From positions 710,501 through 774,500 of the forward strand of contig NZ_CP107942.1 of the NCBI RefSeq assembly GCF_036053395.1: a stretch of DNA of 64,000 nt, in the 5' to 3' direction. Both the position numbers and the translations under genes were made by a program. The notes under the pieces are model-generated. The model ran no database searches and was not told where the DNA came from. It saw only the letters and a program-made list of their open reading frames with translations. The DNA comes from Actinoplanes sp. NBC_00393 (GTDB lineage Bacteria; Actinomycetota; Actinomycetes; Mycobacteriales; Micromonosporaceae). Positions 38,908-46,923 of the stretch are shown here, piece after piece. Position 1 is the stretch's first letter, and every line of letters begins with the position of its first letter.

Positions 38908-39195
38908 TCAGGACGCCGACGGGCGCCGCCGGACGCTCCAGACCGCGGCGCCGACCAGGACCGCCAGGGCCGCGCCGCCCAGGACGAGCAGCCAGGTCAC
39001 CGGCGGCGCTTCGCTGTTCGCCTCCTTGTCGTCGGGGGTCGCATCCGCGGTCTGGGAATGCGCCACCGGACTTCCCGAGCGCGACGAGCCGGCCCCGGCA
39101 GCGAGCGCTGCCGGGGCCGGCGCCATCAGGATCACCAGTGTCGCGGCGATGGCCAGGGCGAGTTGACGTCGTCTGTTCGCGAATGAGTACGTCAC
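38908..39195 (-). CDS. Small secreted protein with C-terminal membrane anchor
   Basis: 95 residues. A signal helix (LALAIAATLVILMAPAPAAL, cleavage near ALA-AG) is followed by a short Ser/Gly/Asp/Glu-rich exposed segment and a second helix (VTWLLVLGGAALAVLVGAAV) ending in a basic RRRPSAS tail. The order (signal, exposed part, helix, positive tail) is that of a surface-anchored protein, but there is no LPxTG sortase motif. GTG at 39195 follows AGGA. The MFS gene upstream ends 41 bp before this start; the two are on the same strand. Confidence 0.7.
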   Translation of the reverse strand: MTYSFANRRRQLALAIAATLVILMAPAPAALAAGAGSSRSGSPVAHSQTADATPDDKEANSEAPPVTWLLVLGGAALAVLVGAAVWSVRRRPSAS

Positions 39196-39236
39196 GTCCT
39201 GAACAACGTTGATCGCCGTCAATCGGATCAGCGTGA

Positions 39237-40628
39237 TCAGGACGATCGTGGCAGGCGGGCGGCGACCAGCGCGCCGACCGCGATGACGGCCGAGCCGGTG
39301 AGGACCGCGGGGACCAGGCCGTCCACAAAGTCCTGGTGGGAGGCGAAACTCCCGTACGTGCTGAAGATCGAGGAGAGCGCCGCCACGCCGGCCGCGATGC
39401 CGAACTCGCGGATCGTGTTGTTCGCGCCGGAGGCGACACCGCGTTCGGCCTCGCTCACGCTGGCCAGGGTGACCGTGCTGATCGGGGCGAAGGTCAGGCC
39501 CATGCCGATGCCGGCCAGCAGGAATGCGCCGACCAGCCGGCCGTAGGTGACGTCGGTCGTGGTGGCCAGGCCGATCCAGAGGATGCCGCCGGCCAGGAAG
39601 ACCTGTCCGGCGACGATCAGGTTGCGCATGCCGAGGCGGGCGCCGAAGATGCCGGCCAGCGGGGCGACCACCATCGGGGCGGCGGTCCACGGCAGGGTGC
39701 GCAGGCCCGACTCGAGCGGGCTCAGGCCCTGCACCACCTGGAAGAACTGGGCGAGCAGGAAGACCGAGCCGAAGGCGCCCGCCGAGAAGGTCAGGGTCAC
39801 GACGTTGACCAGGCTGAACGAGCGGGACTTGAAGAGGGTCAGGGGCAGCATCGGCGTGCGGTTGCGGTGCTGCCAGAAGAGGAACCCGGTGATCAGCGCG
39901 ACGCCCGCGCCCAGCATGACCGGCACCCGGCCGCTGGTCCAACCGTGCTCGGGGCCGTCGACGACACCCCAGACCAGCAGCAGCATGCCGCTCGCGGAGA
40001 GCACCAGGCCGAGCGGGTCGAGCCGGCGGGCGCCGCCGCGCGACTCGTCGAGCGCGACGGCCGCCAGGACCAGTGCGAGGACGCCGATCGGCACGTTGAT
40101 CCAGAAGATCCAGTTCCAGTCGAGGCCCTCGGTGACGGCGCCGCCGACGACCGGGCCGACCGCGACGCCGAGGCCGGTGATGCCGCCCCAGATGCCGATC
40201 GCGACGTTGCGCAGATGGTCGGGCACGGCCTGGGCGAGCAGCGTCAGCGACAGCGGTGCGATGGCGGCGCCGCCCAGGCCCTGCAGGGCGCGGGCCGCGG
40301 TGAGCTGCCACGGCTCGGCGGCGAGCGCCGCGCCGGCCGAGGCCAGCGTGAAGAGCGCGATGCCGGCCAGGAACATCCGGCGGCGGCCGAGGCGGTCGCC
40401 GAGGGCGGCGGCGGTGAGCAGGAAGGCGGCAAAAGGCAGGGTGTACGCGTTGACGAACCACTGCAGATCGGTGATCGAGGCCCCGAGGTCGGTACGGATC
40501 ACCGGGAGCGCGGTGCTGACGACGAGATTGTCGAGCGACCCCATGAACGTCGGGATGCCGACGGCGGCGAGCACGAGTGCCAGCGGGCGGGTCCGGACGG
40601 CGGGCCGTTCGGGAGCGAGAGTGGTCAC
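39237..40628 (-). CDS. MFS drug-efflux transporter, DHA2 type
   Basis: 463 residues with 12-14 hydrophobic helices. Motifs: SLDNLVVSTALPVIRTDLG (helix 1), ALGDRLGRRRMFLAG (motif A), GVAVGPVVGGAV (motif C). It should be a proton-driven exporter. GTG at 40628 is chosen over 40652 because GGGGAAG precedes it. It diverges from a TetR regulator across a 66-bp gap containing clear repeats, so the pair is a regulated efflux module. Confidence 0.92.
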   Translation of the reverse strand: MTTLAPERPAVRTRPLALVLAAVGIPTFMGSLDNLVVSTALPVIRTDLGASITDLQWFVNAYTLPFAAFLLTAAALGDRLGRRRMFLAGIALFTLASAGAALAAEPWQLTAARALQGLGGAAIAPLSLTLLAQAVPDHLRNVAIGIWGGITGLGVAVGPVVGGAVTEGLDWNWIFWINVPIGVLALVLAAVALDESRGGARRLDPLGLVLSASGMLLLVWGVVDGPEHGWTSGRVPVMLGAGVALITGFLFWQHRNRTPMLPLTLFKSRSFSLVNVVTLTFSAGAFGSVFLLAQFFQVVQGLSPLESGLRTLPWTAAPMVVAPLAGIFGARLGMRNLIVAGQVFLAGGILWIGLATTTDVTYGRLVGAFLLAGIGMGLTFAPISTVTLASVSEAERGVASGANNTIREFGIAAGVAALSSIFSTYGSFASHQDFVDGLVPAVLTGSAVIAVGALVAARLPRSS

Positions 40629-40643
40629 GACTTCCCCTAAGTT

Positions 40644-40686
40644 GTTATCCACTGATAACTAAGCACCGTAAGCATTGACTGATAAC
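40644..40686. promoter_or_regulatory. TetR operator region between MFS and TetR genes
   Basis: A perfect inverted repeat gttatc-cact-gataac (40644-40659) is followed 27 bp later by a second copy of the half-site actgataac (40678-40686; first copy 40651-40659). The second copy ends eight bases before the TetR GTG. Confidence 0.75.
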
Positions 40687-40694
40687 ATGTCAAC

Positions 40695-41243
40695 GTGACT
40701 CCGCGGACCCGTCTCACTGCTCAGGAACGCCACGTCCAGCTCGTGGCGGCCGCCCTCCAGGCCTTCGCCGAGGGTGGTTATGCCGGGACCACCACCGACC
40801 AGGTGGCCCGGCTGGCCGGCGTCTCCCAGCCGTACGTGGTGCGCCTCTTCGGCTCCAAGCAGGAGCTGTTCCTCGCCACCATGCGCTACGCGGGCGACCG
40901 GATCGAGGCGAAATGGCGGGCCGCCGCCGCGGGCGAAGCCAGCCTGGCCGCCCTCGGCCGGGCGTACGAGGACCTGCTCGCCGAACGCGAGTTGCTGGTC
41001 GTGCTGCTGCACGGGTATGCCGCAGCCGGCGACCCGGTGATCGGCGACGCGGTGCGCGACTGCTACGGCCGGCTCTACGACGTCGTGCGCGAGCTGACCG
41101 GCGCGACCCCGGAGGAGATCCGCGAGTTCTTCGCGATGGGCATGCTGATCACCGTGCTCGGCGCGATGCGGGTGCTCGGCCCCGACCCGGTGCCGCTGCC
41201 GCCGTGGGCGACCGAGCTTCTCGCCACGTTCCCGAGAGGCTGA
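40695..41243 (+). CDS. TetR-family regulator of the divergent MFS pump
   Basis: 182 residues. The helix-turn-helix lies in the first about 55 residues (AFAEGGYAGTTTDQVARLAG, then VSQPYVVRLFGSKQELF). The C-terminal ligand domain is short. The GTG lies right after a copy of the operator half-site and lacks a ribosome site, suggesting leaderless translation and autoregulation. The tail of the gene is copied in the repeats that follow it. Confidence 0.92.
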   Translation: MTPRTRLTAQERHVQLVAAALQAFAEGGYAGTTTDQVARLAGVSQPYVVRLFGSKQELFLATMRYAGDRIEAKWRAAAAGEASLAALGRAYEDLLAERELLVVLLHGYAAAGDPVIGDAVRDCYGRLYDVVRELTGATPEEIREFFAMGMLITVLGAMRVLGPDPVPLPPWATELLATFPRG

Positions 41244-41306
41244 CTCACCACGTTCCTGCAGGCTGACTCGCCACGTTATTGCAGGCTGACTCGCCACGTT
41301 CCTGCA
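41238..41306 (+). repeat. Three 23-bp repeats derived from the 3' end of the TetR gene
   Basis: Units at 41238-41260, 41261-41283 and 41284-41306 each contain ctgactcgccacgtt-type sequence. They match the last codons and stop of the preceding TetR gene (41220-41243), so the terminal sequence including a TGA has been tandemly copied. Confidence 0.88.
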
Positions 41307-41312
41307 GGCTGA

Positions 41313-42182
41313 TCAGTCCATGTTGTGCCGGGTGTAGGCGGGCTCCCGCCAGCCCAGCATCGCCTCGGTCATCCGTACCGCGTCGACCGCGGCCCGCACG
41401 TCGTGCACCCGCATGATCCGGGCGCCGCGCAGCAGGCAGAAGACCACCGTCGCGATGGTCCCGGCCAGCCGTTCCTGCTGGGGGCGGTCCAGGGTCTCGC
41501 CGATGAAGTCCTTGTTGCTGAGCGCGGCCAGCATCGGGTAACCGATCGCGGCGATCTCGTCCAGCCGCCGGGTGATCTCCAGCGAGTGGTACGTGTTCTT
41601 GTTCAGGTCGTGGCCCGGGTCGATGATGATCTGGTCCGGGCGTACCCCGCGGGACAGCGCCAAGGCGACCTTCTCCCGGAGGAACGCGCCGACCTCGGCG
41701 GTGACGTCGCCGTACTGCGGCTTCGGGTAGAGGGTGCGCGGCGCGGCCAGGCTGTGGCAGATCACCAGCTGGGCGCCGGTGCCGGCGACCGCGTCGGCCA
41801 TCGCCGGGTCGCGCAGCCCCGAGGTGTCGTTGACGACCCCGGCGCCGGCCTTGATGACTTCACGGGCCACCTCGGGGCGGAACGTGTCGACCGAGACCAC
41901 GGCCAGGCCGTCGGCCGCCTCGACCACCGGCAGCACCCGGTCCAGTTCCTCGGCGACCGACACCTCCGGGCCCGGGGCGAACGGCACGCCACCGATGTCG
42001 ATCCAGTCGGCCCCGTCGGCAGCCGCGGCACGGACCGCCTCGGTCGCCTTCTCCAGCGCGAACGTGCGGCCGCGGTCGTGGAACGAGTCCGGCGTACGGT
42101 TCACGATCGCCATCACGACGGCCCGGCGGGAGAAGTCGTAAGTCCGGCCGCTGATGACCCGCGTACCGCTGTGCTCGCTCAC
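41313..42182 (-). CDS. folP2: FolP2-type dihydropteroate synthase paralogue
   Basis: 289 residues, TIM-barrel pterin-binding family. MAIVNRTPDSF (residues 24-34) replaces the usual GIVNVTPDSF, and the loop that normally reads GGESTRPG is IGGVPFAPG (63-71). Those changes are the mark of the FolP2 paralogue of actinobacteria, which in Mycobacterium tuberculosis is reported not to act as the folate enzyme; the pterin-binding residues (DTFRPEVA, IIIDPGHDLNKN) remain. The GTG at 42182 is chosen because the homology starts soon after; an upstream start at 42287 adds no conserved sequence. No other folate gene is adjacent. Confidence 0.85.
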   Translation of the reverse strand: MSEHSGTRVISGRTYDFSRRAVVMAIVNRTPDSFHDRGRTFALEKATEAVRAAAADGADWIDIGGVPFAPGPEVSVAEELDRVLPVVEAADGLAVVSVDTFRPEVAREVIKAGAGVVNDTSGLRDPAMADAVAGTGAQLVICHSLAAPRTLYPKPQYGDVTAEVGAFLREKVALALSRGVRPDQIIIDPGHDLNKNTYHSLEITRRLDEIAAIGYPMLAALSNKDFIGETLDRPQQERLAGTIATVVFCLLRGARIMRVHDVRAAVDAVRMTEAMLGWREPAYTRHNMD

Positions 42183-42201
42183 GGGACGGACATTAACAGT
42201 T

Positions 42202-42215
42202 GGCCCCGAAGGGCC
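42202..42215. promoter_or_regulatory. Small hairpin upstream of folP2
   Basis: ggccc-cgaa-gggcc followed by ttt, 20 bases upstream of the folP2 start and on the promoter side of the divergent stress operon. Could be a leader hairpin; low information. Confidence 0.35.
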
Positions 42216-42373
42216 TTTCGTGAAAGAGACTCGTGAGTACGGCGTACCCCTGATCTGCGGTTTTATGAATTTGCCTTTTAGCGCCATTCATCACATCAGG
42301 AGAGGAATCGCGACCGGAATTCCGGGGTAGCTCAGGGCCGTGGGCACAACGGCCAACACCCCTTGGAGGAACC

Positions 42374-43180
42374 ATGAGTGACGTCTCCCCGGCCGGCCGC
42401 GCGCCGGACCCGGCGTACCCGGTCGACGTGCCGCCGCAGACGGCCTACGACCCGGAGTTCCCCACCACCCCGGCGGTTTATCAAGAGCGCGCGGGCGCTG
42501 AGCAGTCCAAGCCGCGGCAGGTGGCTGAGCAGGCCCGCGAGTCGGCCGGTCAGGCCGCCAGCGATGTGAAGGACACTGCCAAGGAGCAGGTGCAGCGGGT
42601 CGGCGCCGAGGCGCGCGACCAGGCGCGCACCGTCGCCTCCGAGGTCCGCGGCAAGCTCGGTGACCAGGCCCGGAACCAGAACCAGCGGCTCGTCGGCGGG
42701 ATCCGGCAGGCCGCCGACCAGCTCGACGAGATGCGCGGGGAACGGCAGGACTCGCCGGCCGCCGCGGTCGTCTCGCGGGTCGCCGAGGGTGGCCGGCAGT
42801 TCGCCGACTACCTGGACCGGCACGGCCCGGACGGTGTGCTGCGCGAGGTCGAGGACTTCGCCCGGCGTCGCCCCGGCGCCTTCCTCGCCACCGCGCTGGC
42901 CGCCGGCTTCGTGGTCGGGCGTCTAGGCAAGAGCATCGCCAAGGCCGACGACACCGCCGGCAAGCCGGACACCGACACGTTCAGCTCCGGCGCCACCACT
43001 TCCGGGTACGGCGTTCCGCCTGCGCGGGAGAGCTTCCCGGGCGATCCGGCCGTCGAGCGCGTCGCCGGCTACGACACCGAACCGGTCGGGTACGTGACCC
43101 CGGCCACCACCGAGTACGCCGCCACCGGCACCGGCACCCCCGCGGTGGTCGACGAGACGTACCCGGAGCGCCGGTCATGA
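42374..43180 (+). CDS. Ala/Gln/Glu-rich amphipathic stress-type protein with membrane segment
   Basis: 268 residues. A Pro-rich N-terminus (to about 45) leads into a long amphipathic helical section (EQARESAGQAASDVKDTAKE and similar 11-residue patterns, about 45-110), like LEA/YtxH-type proteins. FARRRPGAFLATALAAGFVV marks a membrane helix near residues 160-185, and a Thr/Gly/Pro-rich tail ends the protein. GGAGG precedes the ATG. First gene of a three-gene operon (4-bp overlap with the holin-like gene), which resembles envelope or osmotic stress operons. Confidence 0.8.
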   Translation: MSDVSPAGRAPDPAYPVDVPPQTAYDPEFPTTPAVYQERAGAEQSKPRQVAEQARESAGQAASDVKDTAKEQVQRVGAEARDQARTVASEVRGKLGDQARNQNQRLVGGIRQAADQLDEMRGERQDSPAAAVVSRVAEGGRQFADYLDRHGPDGVLREVEDFARRRPGAFLATALAAGFVVGRLGKSIAKADDTAGKPDTDTFSSGATTSGYGVPPARESFPGDPAVERVAGYDTEPVGYVTPATTEYAATGTGTPAVVDETYPERRS

Positions 43181-43584
43181 GCTCCCCGTACCGCGATGAG
43201 CAGGTCGCCGAGACCTCGATCGGCGACATCATCGGCAACATCAGCAACGACCTGTCGCAGCTGTTCCGGCAGGAGGTCGCCCTCGCCAAGGCGGAGATCC
43301 AGCAGGAGGCGACCAAGGCCGGCAAGGCCGCCGGAATGCTCGGCGGCGCCGGTTTCGCCGGCTACCTCGCCATCGTGCTGTTCAGCTTCGCGCTGGTCTT
43401 CGGCCTGGGCGAGGTCATCCCACTCGGCTGGGCCGCGTTCATCGTCGGCCTCGTGTGGGCCGCAGTCGGTGCCGTTCTCTATGTCAACGGCCGCAAGAAG
43501 CTCAAGACCGTCGACCCGGTGCCGCGCCGCACCGCGGAAACCCTGAAGGAGGACGCGCAATGGCTGAAGAACCCGACCGGCTGA
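43177..43584 (+). CDS. Phage-holin/YqjE-like (DUF1469) membrane protein
   Basis: 135 residues. A charged N-terminal helix (SQLFRQEVALAKAEIQQEAT) precedes two membrane helices (GYLAIVLFSFALVFGLGEVI; WAAFIVGLVWAAVGAVLYVN) and a basic tail. This is the Actinobacterial Holin-X/DUF1469 pattern, found in most actinomycetes next to DUF3618 genes; here 'holin' is a family name and no phage gene is nearby. Overlaps the previous gene by 4 bp (ATGA) and the next by 25 bp. Confidence 0.85.
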   Translation: MSSPYRDEQVAETSIGDIIGNISNDLSQLFRQEVALAKAEIQQEATKAGKAAGMLGGAGFAGYLAIVLFSFALVFGLGEVIPLGWAAFIVGLVWAAVGAVLYVNGRKKLKTVDPVPRRTAETLKEDAQWLKNPTG

Positions 43585-44189
43585 GGCAGGACATCGAGAA
43601 CACCCGGGCCACGCTGACGCGCGACGTCGACCTGCTGGCCGAGAAGACTAGCCCGCGCCAGGTCGCCCGGCGGCGCTGGACCGCGGTGAAGGAGAAGGTC
43701 ATGGGTACGACCGAACAGGCGCGCTACACCACCCACGAGAAGACGTCGCAGCTCAGCGACAAGGCGTCCGACCTCGGCGACAAGGTCAGCGGCAAGGCCT
43801 CCGACCTGAGCGACAAGGCCTCCTCGAAGGCGCACGACGCCGCCGACGCGGTCCGTTCCGCGCCGCGCGCCGTCGCCGGCCAGACGCAGGGCAACCCGGT
43901 CGCCGCGGGCATCATCGCCTTCGGTGTGGGCCTGCTGGCCTCCTCGCTGATCCCGGTCACCGACGCCGAACGCCGCGCCGGACAGCAGATCAAGGACCAC
44001 AGCGGCGAACTCACCGACAAGGTGAAGGACGTGGCCGGCGACCTCAAGGACGACCTCGGCGGCACTGTGCAGCAGGCCGCCGGGCAGGTCAGGGAGACCG
44101 CTCGCGACGCCGCGCAGACCACCAGGGAGACGGCGACCTCGAACGCGCAGGACGTCCGCGACCAGACCAAGCAGGCAGCGACCTCCTGA
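43560..44189 (+). CDS. DUF3618 stress protein
   Basis: 209 residues. The DUF3618 signature occupies the N-terminus (DRLRQDIENTRATLTRDVDL, then LAEKTSPRQVARRR), followed by heptad-like helices (KTSQLSDKASDLGDKVSGKA), a membrane segment (NPVAAGIIAFGVGLLASSLI) and a second amphipathic tail. GGAGG precedes the ATG at 43560, inside the previous gene's end. The three genes together probably form an envelope-associated complex under stress. Confidence 0.88.
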   Translation: MAEEPDRLRQDIENTRATLTRDVDLLAEKTSPRQVARRRWTAVKEKVMGTTEQARYTTHEKTSQLSDKASDLGDKVSGKASDLSDKASSKAHDAADAVRSAPRAVAGQTQGNPVAAGIIAFGVGLLASSLIPVTDAERRAGQQIKDHSGELTDKVKDVAGDLKDDLGGTVQQAAGQVRETARDAAQTTRETATSNAQDVRDQTKQAATS

Positions 44190-44205
44190 ACCCTCCCCAA
44201 GGCGA

Positions 44206-44233
44206 GGACGGACCGGCCCGGGCCGGTCCGTCC
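44206..44233 (+). terminator. 28-bp perfect palindrome after the stress operon
   Basis: ggacggaccggccc followed directly by its exact complement, without a loop, 17 bases after the DUF3618 stop. As RNA it would form a terminator hairpin; as DNA it is also an ideal operator palindrome for the next gene (start 44273). Confidence 0.8.
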
Positions 44234-44272
44234 CCGCGTTTGTTCGCCCGGGACGGGGGAATCGGCAGCACC

Positions 44273-45229
44273 ATGAGAATCGGATACAAGCTCGCCGCCG
44301 AAGGATTCGGCCCCAAGGAGCTCATCCGGCAGGGGATCCGGGCCGAACAGGCCGGCTTCGACTTCGTCGAGATCAGCGACCATTACCATCCGTGGCTCGA
44401 TGTGCAGGGCCATTCCCCGTTCGCGTGGAACGTCCTCAGCGCGATCGCGGTGCAGACCCGTACGCTCGGCCTCGCGACCGGCGTGACCTGCCCCACCGTG
44501 CGGTACCACCCGGCGATCATCGCGCAGGCCGCCGCCACCCTGGCGATCATCTCGGACGACCGGTTCACGCTCGGCGTCGGCTCCGGTGAGCGGCTCAACG
44601 AGCACGTCGTCGGGCAGGGCTTCGGCAGCGTCCGGGAACGGCAGGAGCGGCTGCGCGAGGCCCTGGAGATCATCAAGCTGCTCTGGCAGGGCGGCTACCA
44701 GTCGTACGAGGGCAAGTATCTGCAGCTCGAGGACGCGCGGGTGTTCGACCTGCCGGACCGGCTGCCGGACATCGCGGTCGCCGCCGGTGGCCAGGCCGCC
44801 GCCGAGCTGGCCGCCACGCACGGCAGCGGGCTGTTCGCCACCGAACCCCGCGCCGACCTGGTCTCCACGTTCACCGAGGCCGGCGGCAGCGGCCCGAAGT
44901 ACGCCGAGGTGCCGGTCGCGTGGGCGCCCACCGAGGAGGCGGCGCTGGCCGAGGCGCACCGGACCGCCCGCTGGTCGGTCACCGGCTGGAAGGTGATGGC
45001 CGAGCTGCCGAACCCGGTCAACTTCGAGGCGGCGTCGGCCACGGTCACCCTCGACGACGTCCGCGAGCAGTTCACCGCCGGCCCGGATCCGGCACGGTAC
45101 GTGGAAGCGGTCCGGTCCTATGTCGATGCCGGTTACGACCATGTCGTGCTGATGAACGTCGGCCCGGACCCGGACGGGTTCCTCGACTTCTTCGACAAGG
45201 AACTGCGGGAACGGCTGCAGTCCCGGTGA
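44273..45229 (+). CDS. LLM-class F420-dependent oxidoreductase (TIGR03557-like)
   Basis: 318 residues, luciferase-like fold. MRIGYKLAAEGFGPKELIRQ at the N-terminus, DHYHPWLDVQGHSPFAWNVL and TCPTVRYHPAIIAQAAATLA are characteristic of the F420-dependent glucose-6-phosphate-dehydrogenase-like group. The GT2 gene starts within its stop (GTGA overlap), so it is co-translated with it. The substrate is unknown. Confidence 0.9.
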   Translation: MRIGYKLAAEGFGPKELIRQGIRAEQAGFDFVEISDHYHPWLDVQGHSPFAWNVLSAIAVQTRTLGLATGVTCPTVRYHPAIIAQAAATLAIISDDRFTLGVGSGERLNEHVVGQGFGSVRERQERLREALEIIKLLWQGGYQSYEGKYLQLEDARVFDLPDRLPDIAVAAGGQAAAELAATHGSGLFATEPRADLVSTFTEAGGSGPKYAEVPVAWAPTEEAALAEAHRTARWSVTGWKVMAELPNPVNFEAASATVTLDDVREQFTAGPDPARYVEAVRSYVDAGYDHVVLMNVGPDPDGFLDFFDKELRERLQSR

Positions 45230-46056
45230 ACGACCAGGTGACCGTCGTCGTGGCCACCCGCAACCGGCGGGACCGGCTCTTCGAGACACTGCCGGAACAC
45301 GCGGCGCCGGTGATCCTGGTCGACAACGGGTCCGACGACGGCGGGCCGGAGGCGATCGCGACGGCCTTTCCCGCCGTCGAGGTGGTGCGGCTCGGCGAGA
45401 ACCGGGGAGCGGCGGCCCGCAACGAGGGAGTGCGGCGGGCGGGGACCCCGTACGTCGCTTTTGCCGACGATGACTCGTACTGGACACCGGGGTCGCTCGC
45501 CCGGGCCGCTGCCCTCCTGGACCGGCACGACAAGCTCGGGCTGGTCACGGCCAGGGTTCTGATCGGCCCGGAAGGCCGCCTCGACCCGGTCTCGGCGGCC
45601 ATGGCCGCCGCGCCGATCGGCACCCCGCCCGGCGCGCCCGGGCCTTCCGTGCTGGGCTTTCTCTCCTGCGCGGTGGTGGTCCGGCGGGAGGCGTTCCTCG
45701 CGGTGGGCGGTTTCGAGCCACACCTTTTCGTGTACGGGGAGGAAGCGCTCCTGGCGATGGACATGGCCGCCGCGGGCTGGTGGCTGTGCTACGACGAAGC
45801 CCTGGTCGTGCGGCACTTTCCGCAGCCCGCCGGCCGCGACGACGGCGCCCGCCGGCGCATCGAGGCCCGCAACCGGATGCTCACCGCGCTGCTGCGCCGC
45901 CCGCCGGCCGTGGTCGCCCGCACTCTGGTGTCGGCCGCGCGCGACTCACCGGCGGCAGGCTGGGACGTGCTGCGTGCGCTGCCCTGGGCGCTGCGCCACC
46001 GGCGGCGCCTGCCTCCCGCCGTGGAGGCGAACCTGGCCCGCCTCCCGTCCGGCTAG
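45226..46056 (+). CDS. GT2-family glycosyltransferase
   Basis: 276 residues, inverting GT-A fold. VTVVVATRNRRDRLFETL opens the domain; ILVDNGSDD and NRGAAARNEGVRRA bind the nucleotide; FADDDSYW is the metal-binding DxD-like motif. The C-terminal about 60 residues are basic and could sit on the membrane. GTG at 45226 overlaps the LLM gene stop. It faces the small membrane-protein gene across a 310-bp gap. Confidence 0.9.
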   Translation: MNDQVTVVVATRNRRDRLFETLPEHAAPVILVDNGSDDGGPEAIATAFPAVEVVRLGENRGAAARNEGVRRAGTPYVAFADDDSYWTPGSLARAAALLDRHDKLGLVTARVLIGPEGRLDPVSAAMAAAPIGTPPGAPGPSVLGFLSCAVVVRREAFLAVGGFEPHLFVYGEEALLAMDMAAAGWWLCYDEALVVRHFPQPAGRDDGARRRIEARNRMLTALLRRPPAVVARTLVSAARDSPAAGWDVLRALPWALRHRRRLPPAVEANLARLPSG

Positions 46057-46366
46057 CCCACTGTTGGCCCGGCTGGCGCTCAGGGTCGTCTTCCGAGGCG
46101 CGCACCAGCCCGCCCTCCCTTTCGATCCAGCCGAACCCGCCCCGGCCGGCAGAACACCGCGCGCGGCGGCCGACGCTCTCCGGCGGGAGACCTTCCGAAA
46201 AACGGCCACACCCACAGCGGGTGTACCTACACCCGCCACGGGTGTGCCGGCGTTCGGGAACCCATACGTCACCGGGGCCGCCCGACCTGCCCGTCGAGTG
46301 GCGCCCCGGCCCGCCGGGTGGCGCCGAAGGTGGGTTCTCGGACGCTGCCCTGACCACGAAAGGTGG
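46057..46366. other. 310-bp gene-free interval with a hairpin
   Basis: Convergent gap between the GT2 gene and the small membrane-protein gene. A perfect 9-bp stem gcgggtgta-cc-tacacccgc (46217-46236) is the only clear structure and may terminate both genes. Nothing else was recognised. Confidence 0.6.
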
Positions 46367-46660
46367 CTATCGGCGGCTGTAGCCGGGGATCTGGTTGCGC
46401 TGGGTGGAGCTGGCGGCCCAGTGCGTGATGTCCAGCAGCGCGGCCAGGATCACCCAGAACCAGTCCCAGTTGGACAGCCCCACGCCCGGCCGGTAGAGGA
46501 TCACGTAGATCAGGGTGGCGAACGGCAGGAAGATGATGCCCAGCAGCGGCCAGATCCACGAGCCGAACGCGGCGCTCACCAGCGCCGGCCGGGCGATCCA
46601 GATGATGAAGAGTCCCAGCCTCGGGAAGACTCCCGCGAAAAGTGCGAACAAGCAGCCCAT
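46367..46660 (-). CDS. Small membrane protein
   Basis: 97 residues with about three hydrophobic segments (LFALFAGVFPRLGLFIIWIA; IWPLLGIIFLPFATLIYVIL; WFWVILAALLDITH) and a polar tail rich in Arg, Gln and Ser. Very short loops suggest it works as part of a larger complex or is a lipid-bilayer sensor. The ATG at 46660 is chosen because the hydrophobic part begins directly after it. Confidence 0.75.
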   Translation of the reverse strand: MGCLFALFAGVFPRLGLFIIWIARPALVSAAFGSWIWPLLGIIFLPFATLIYVILYRPGVGLSNWDWFWVILAALLDITHWAASSTQRNQIPGYSRR

Positions 46661-46695
46661 GGCCGGATTCTCGGGCCGCGGTGCGGCGCCGCGGA

Positions 46696-46923
46696 TCACT
46701 CGGGGCGGATGAGAATCTGCTCGCGCAGGATGTCGGCGTGACCGCAGTGCCGGGCCAGTTCACGCGCGGTCGCCTCTCGGGCCGCCGCGCAGGCCTCGCG
46801 GTGCGCCCGGCGGATCGACGCGATCGTGTCGGAGTCCTCCAGGACGAAGCTCTCGTCAGGGGTCTCCGGCATGCCGATCTCGGCGCGCGACCGGCCGGTG
46901 ACCGACTCGAAGACGTCCGGCAT
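46696..46923 (-). pseudogene. DinB/DUF664 remnant
   Basis: A 75-residue reading frame with ESFVLEDSDTIASIRRAHRE, then ARELARHCGHADILREQI, matches two regions of DinB-like metal-binding proteins, but the N-terminal third and about 40 residues between REAT and ARELA are missing. The frame itself is intact. It overlaps the tail of the upstream nucleotidyltransferase gene on the same strand. Confidence 0.65.

Noticed and set aside
38908..40461. A 517-codon frame antisense-offset to the MFS gene
   Set aside because: Only its last 95 codons form a sensible protein with a signal peptide and a ribosome site; the rest is a shadow of the MFS gene.
43177..43584. Prophage marker because of the holin-like family name
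   Set aside because: This family is a normal actinobacterial membrane protein; no phage genes are nearby.
44206..44233. tRNA-like or att-site palindrome
   Set aside because: No tRNA fold and no integrase; a terminator explains it.
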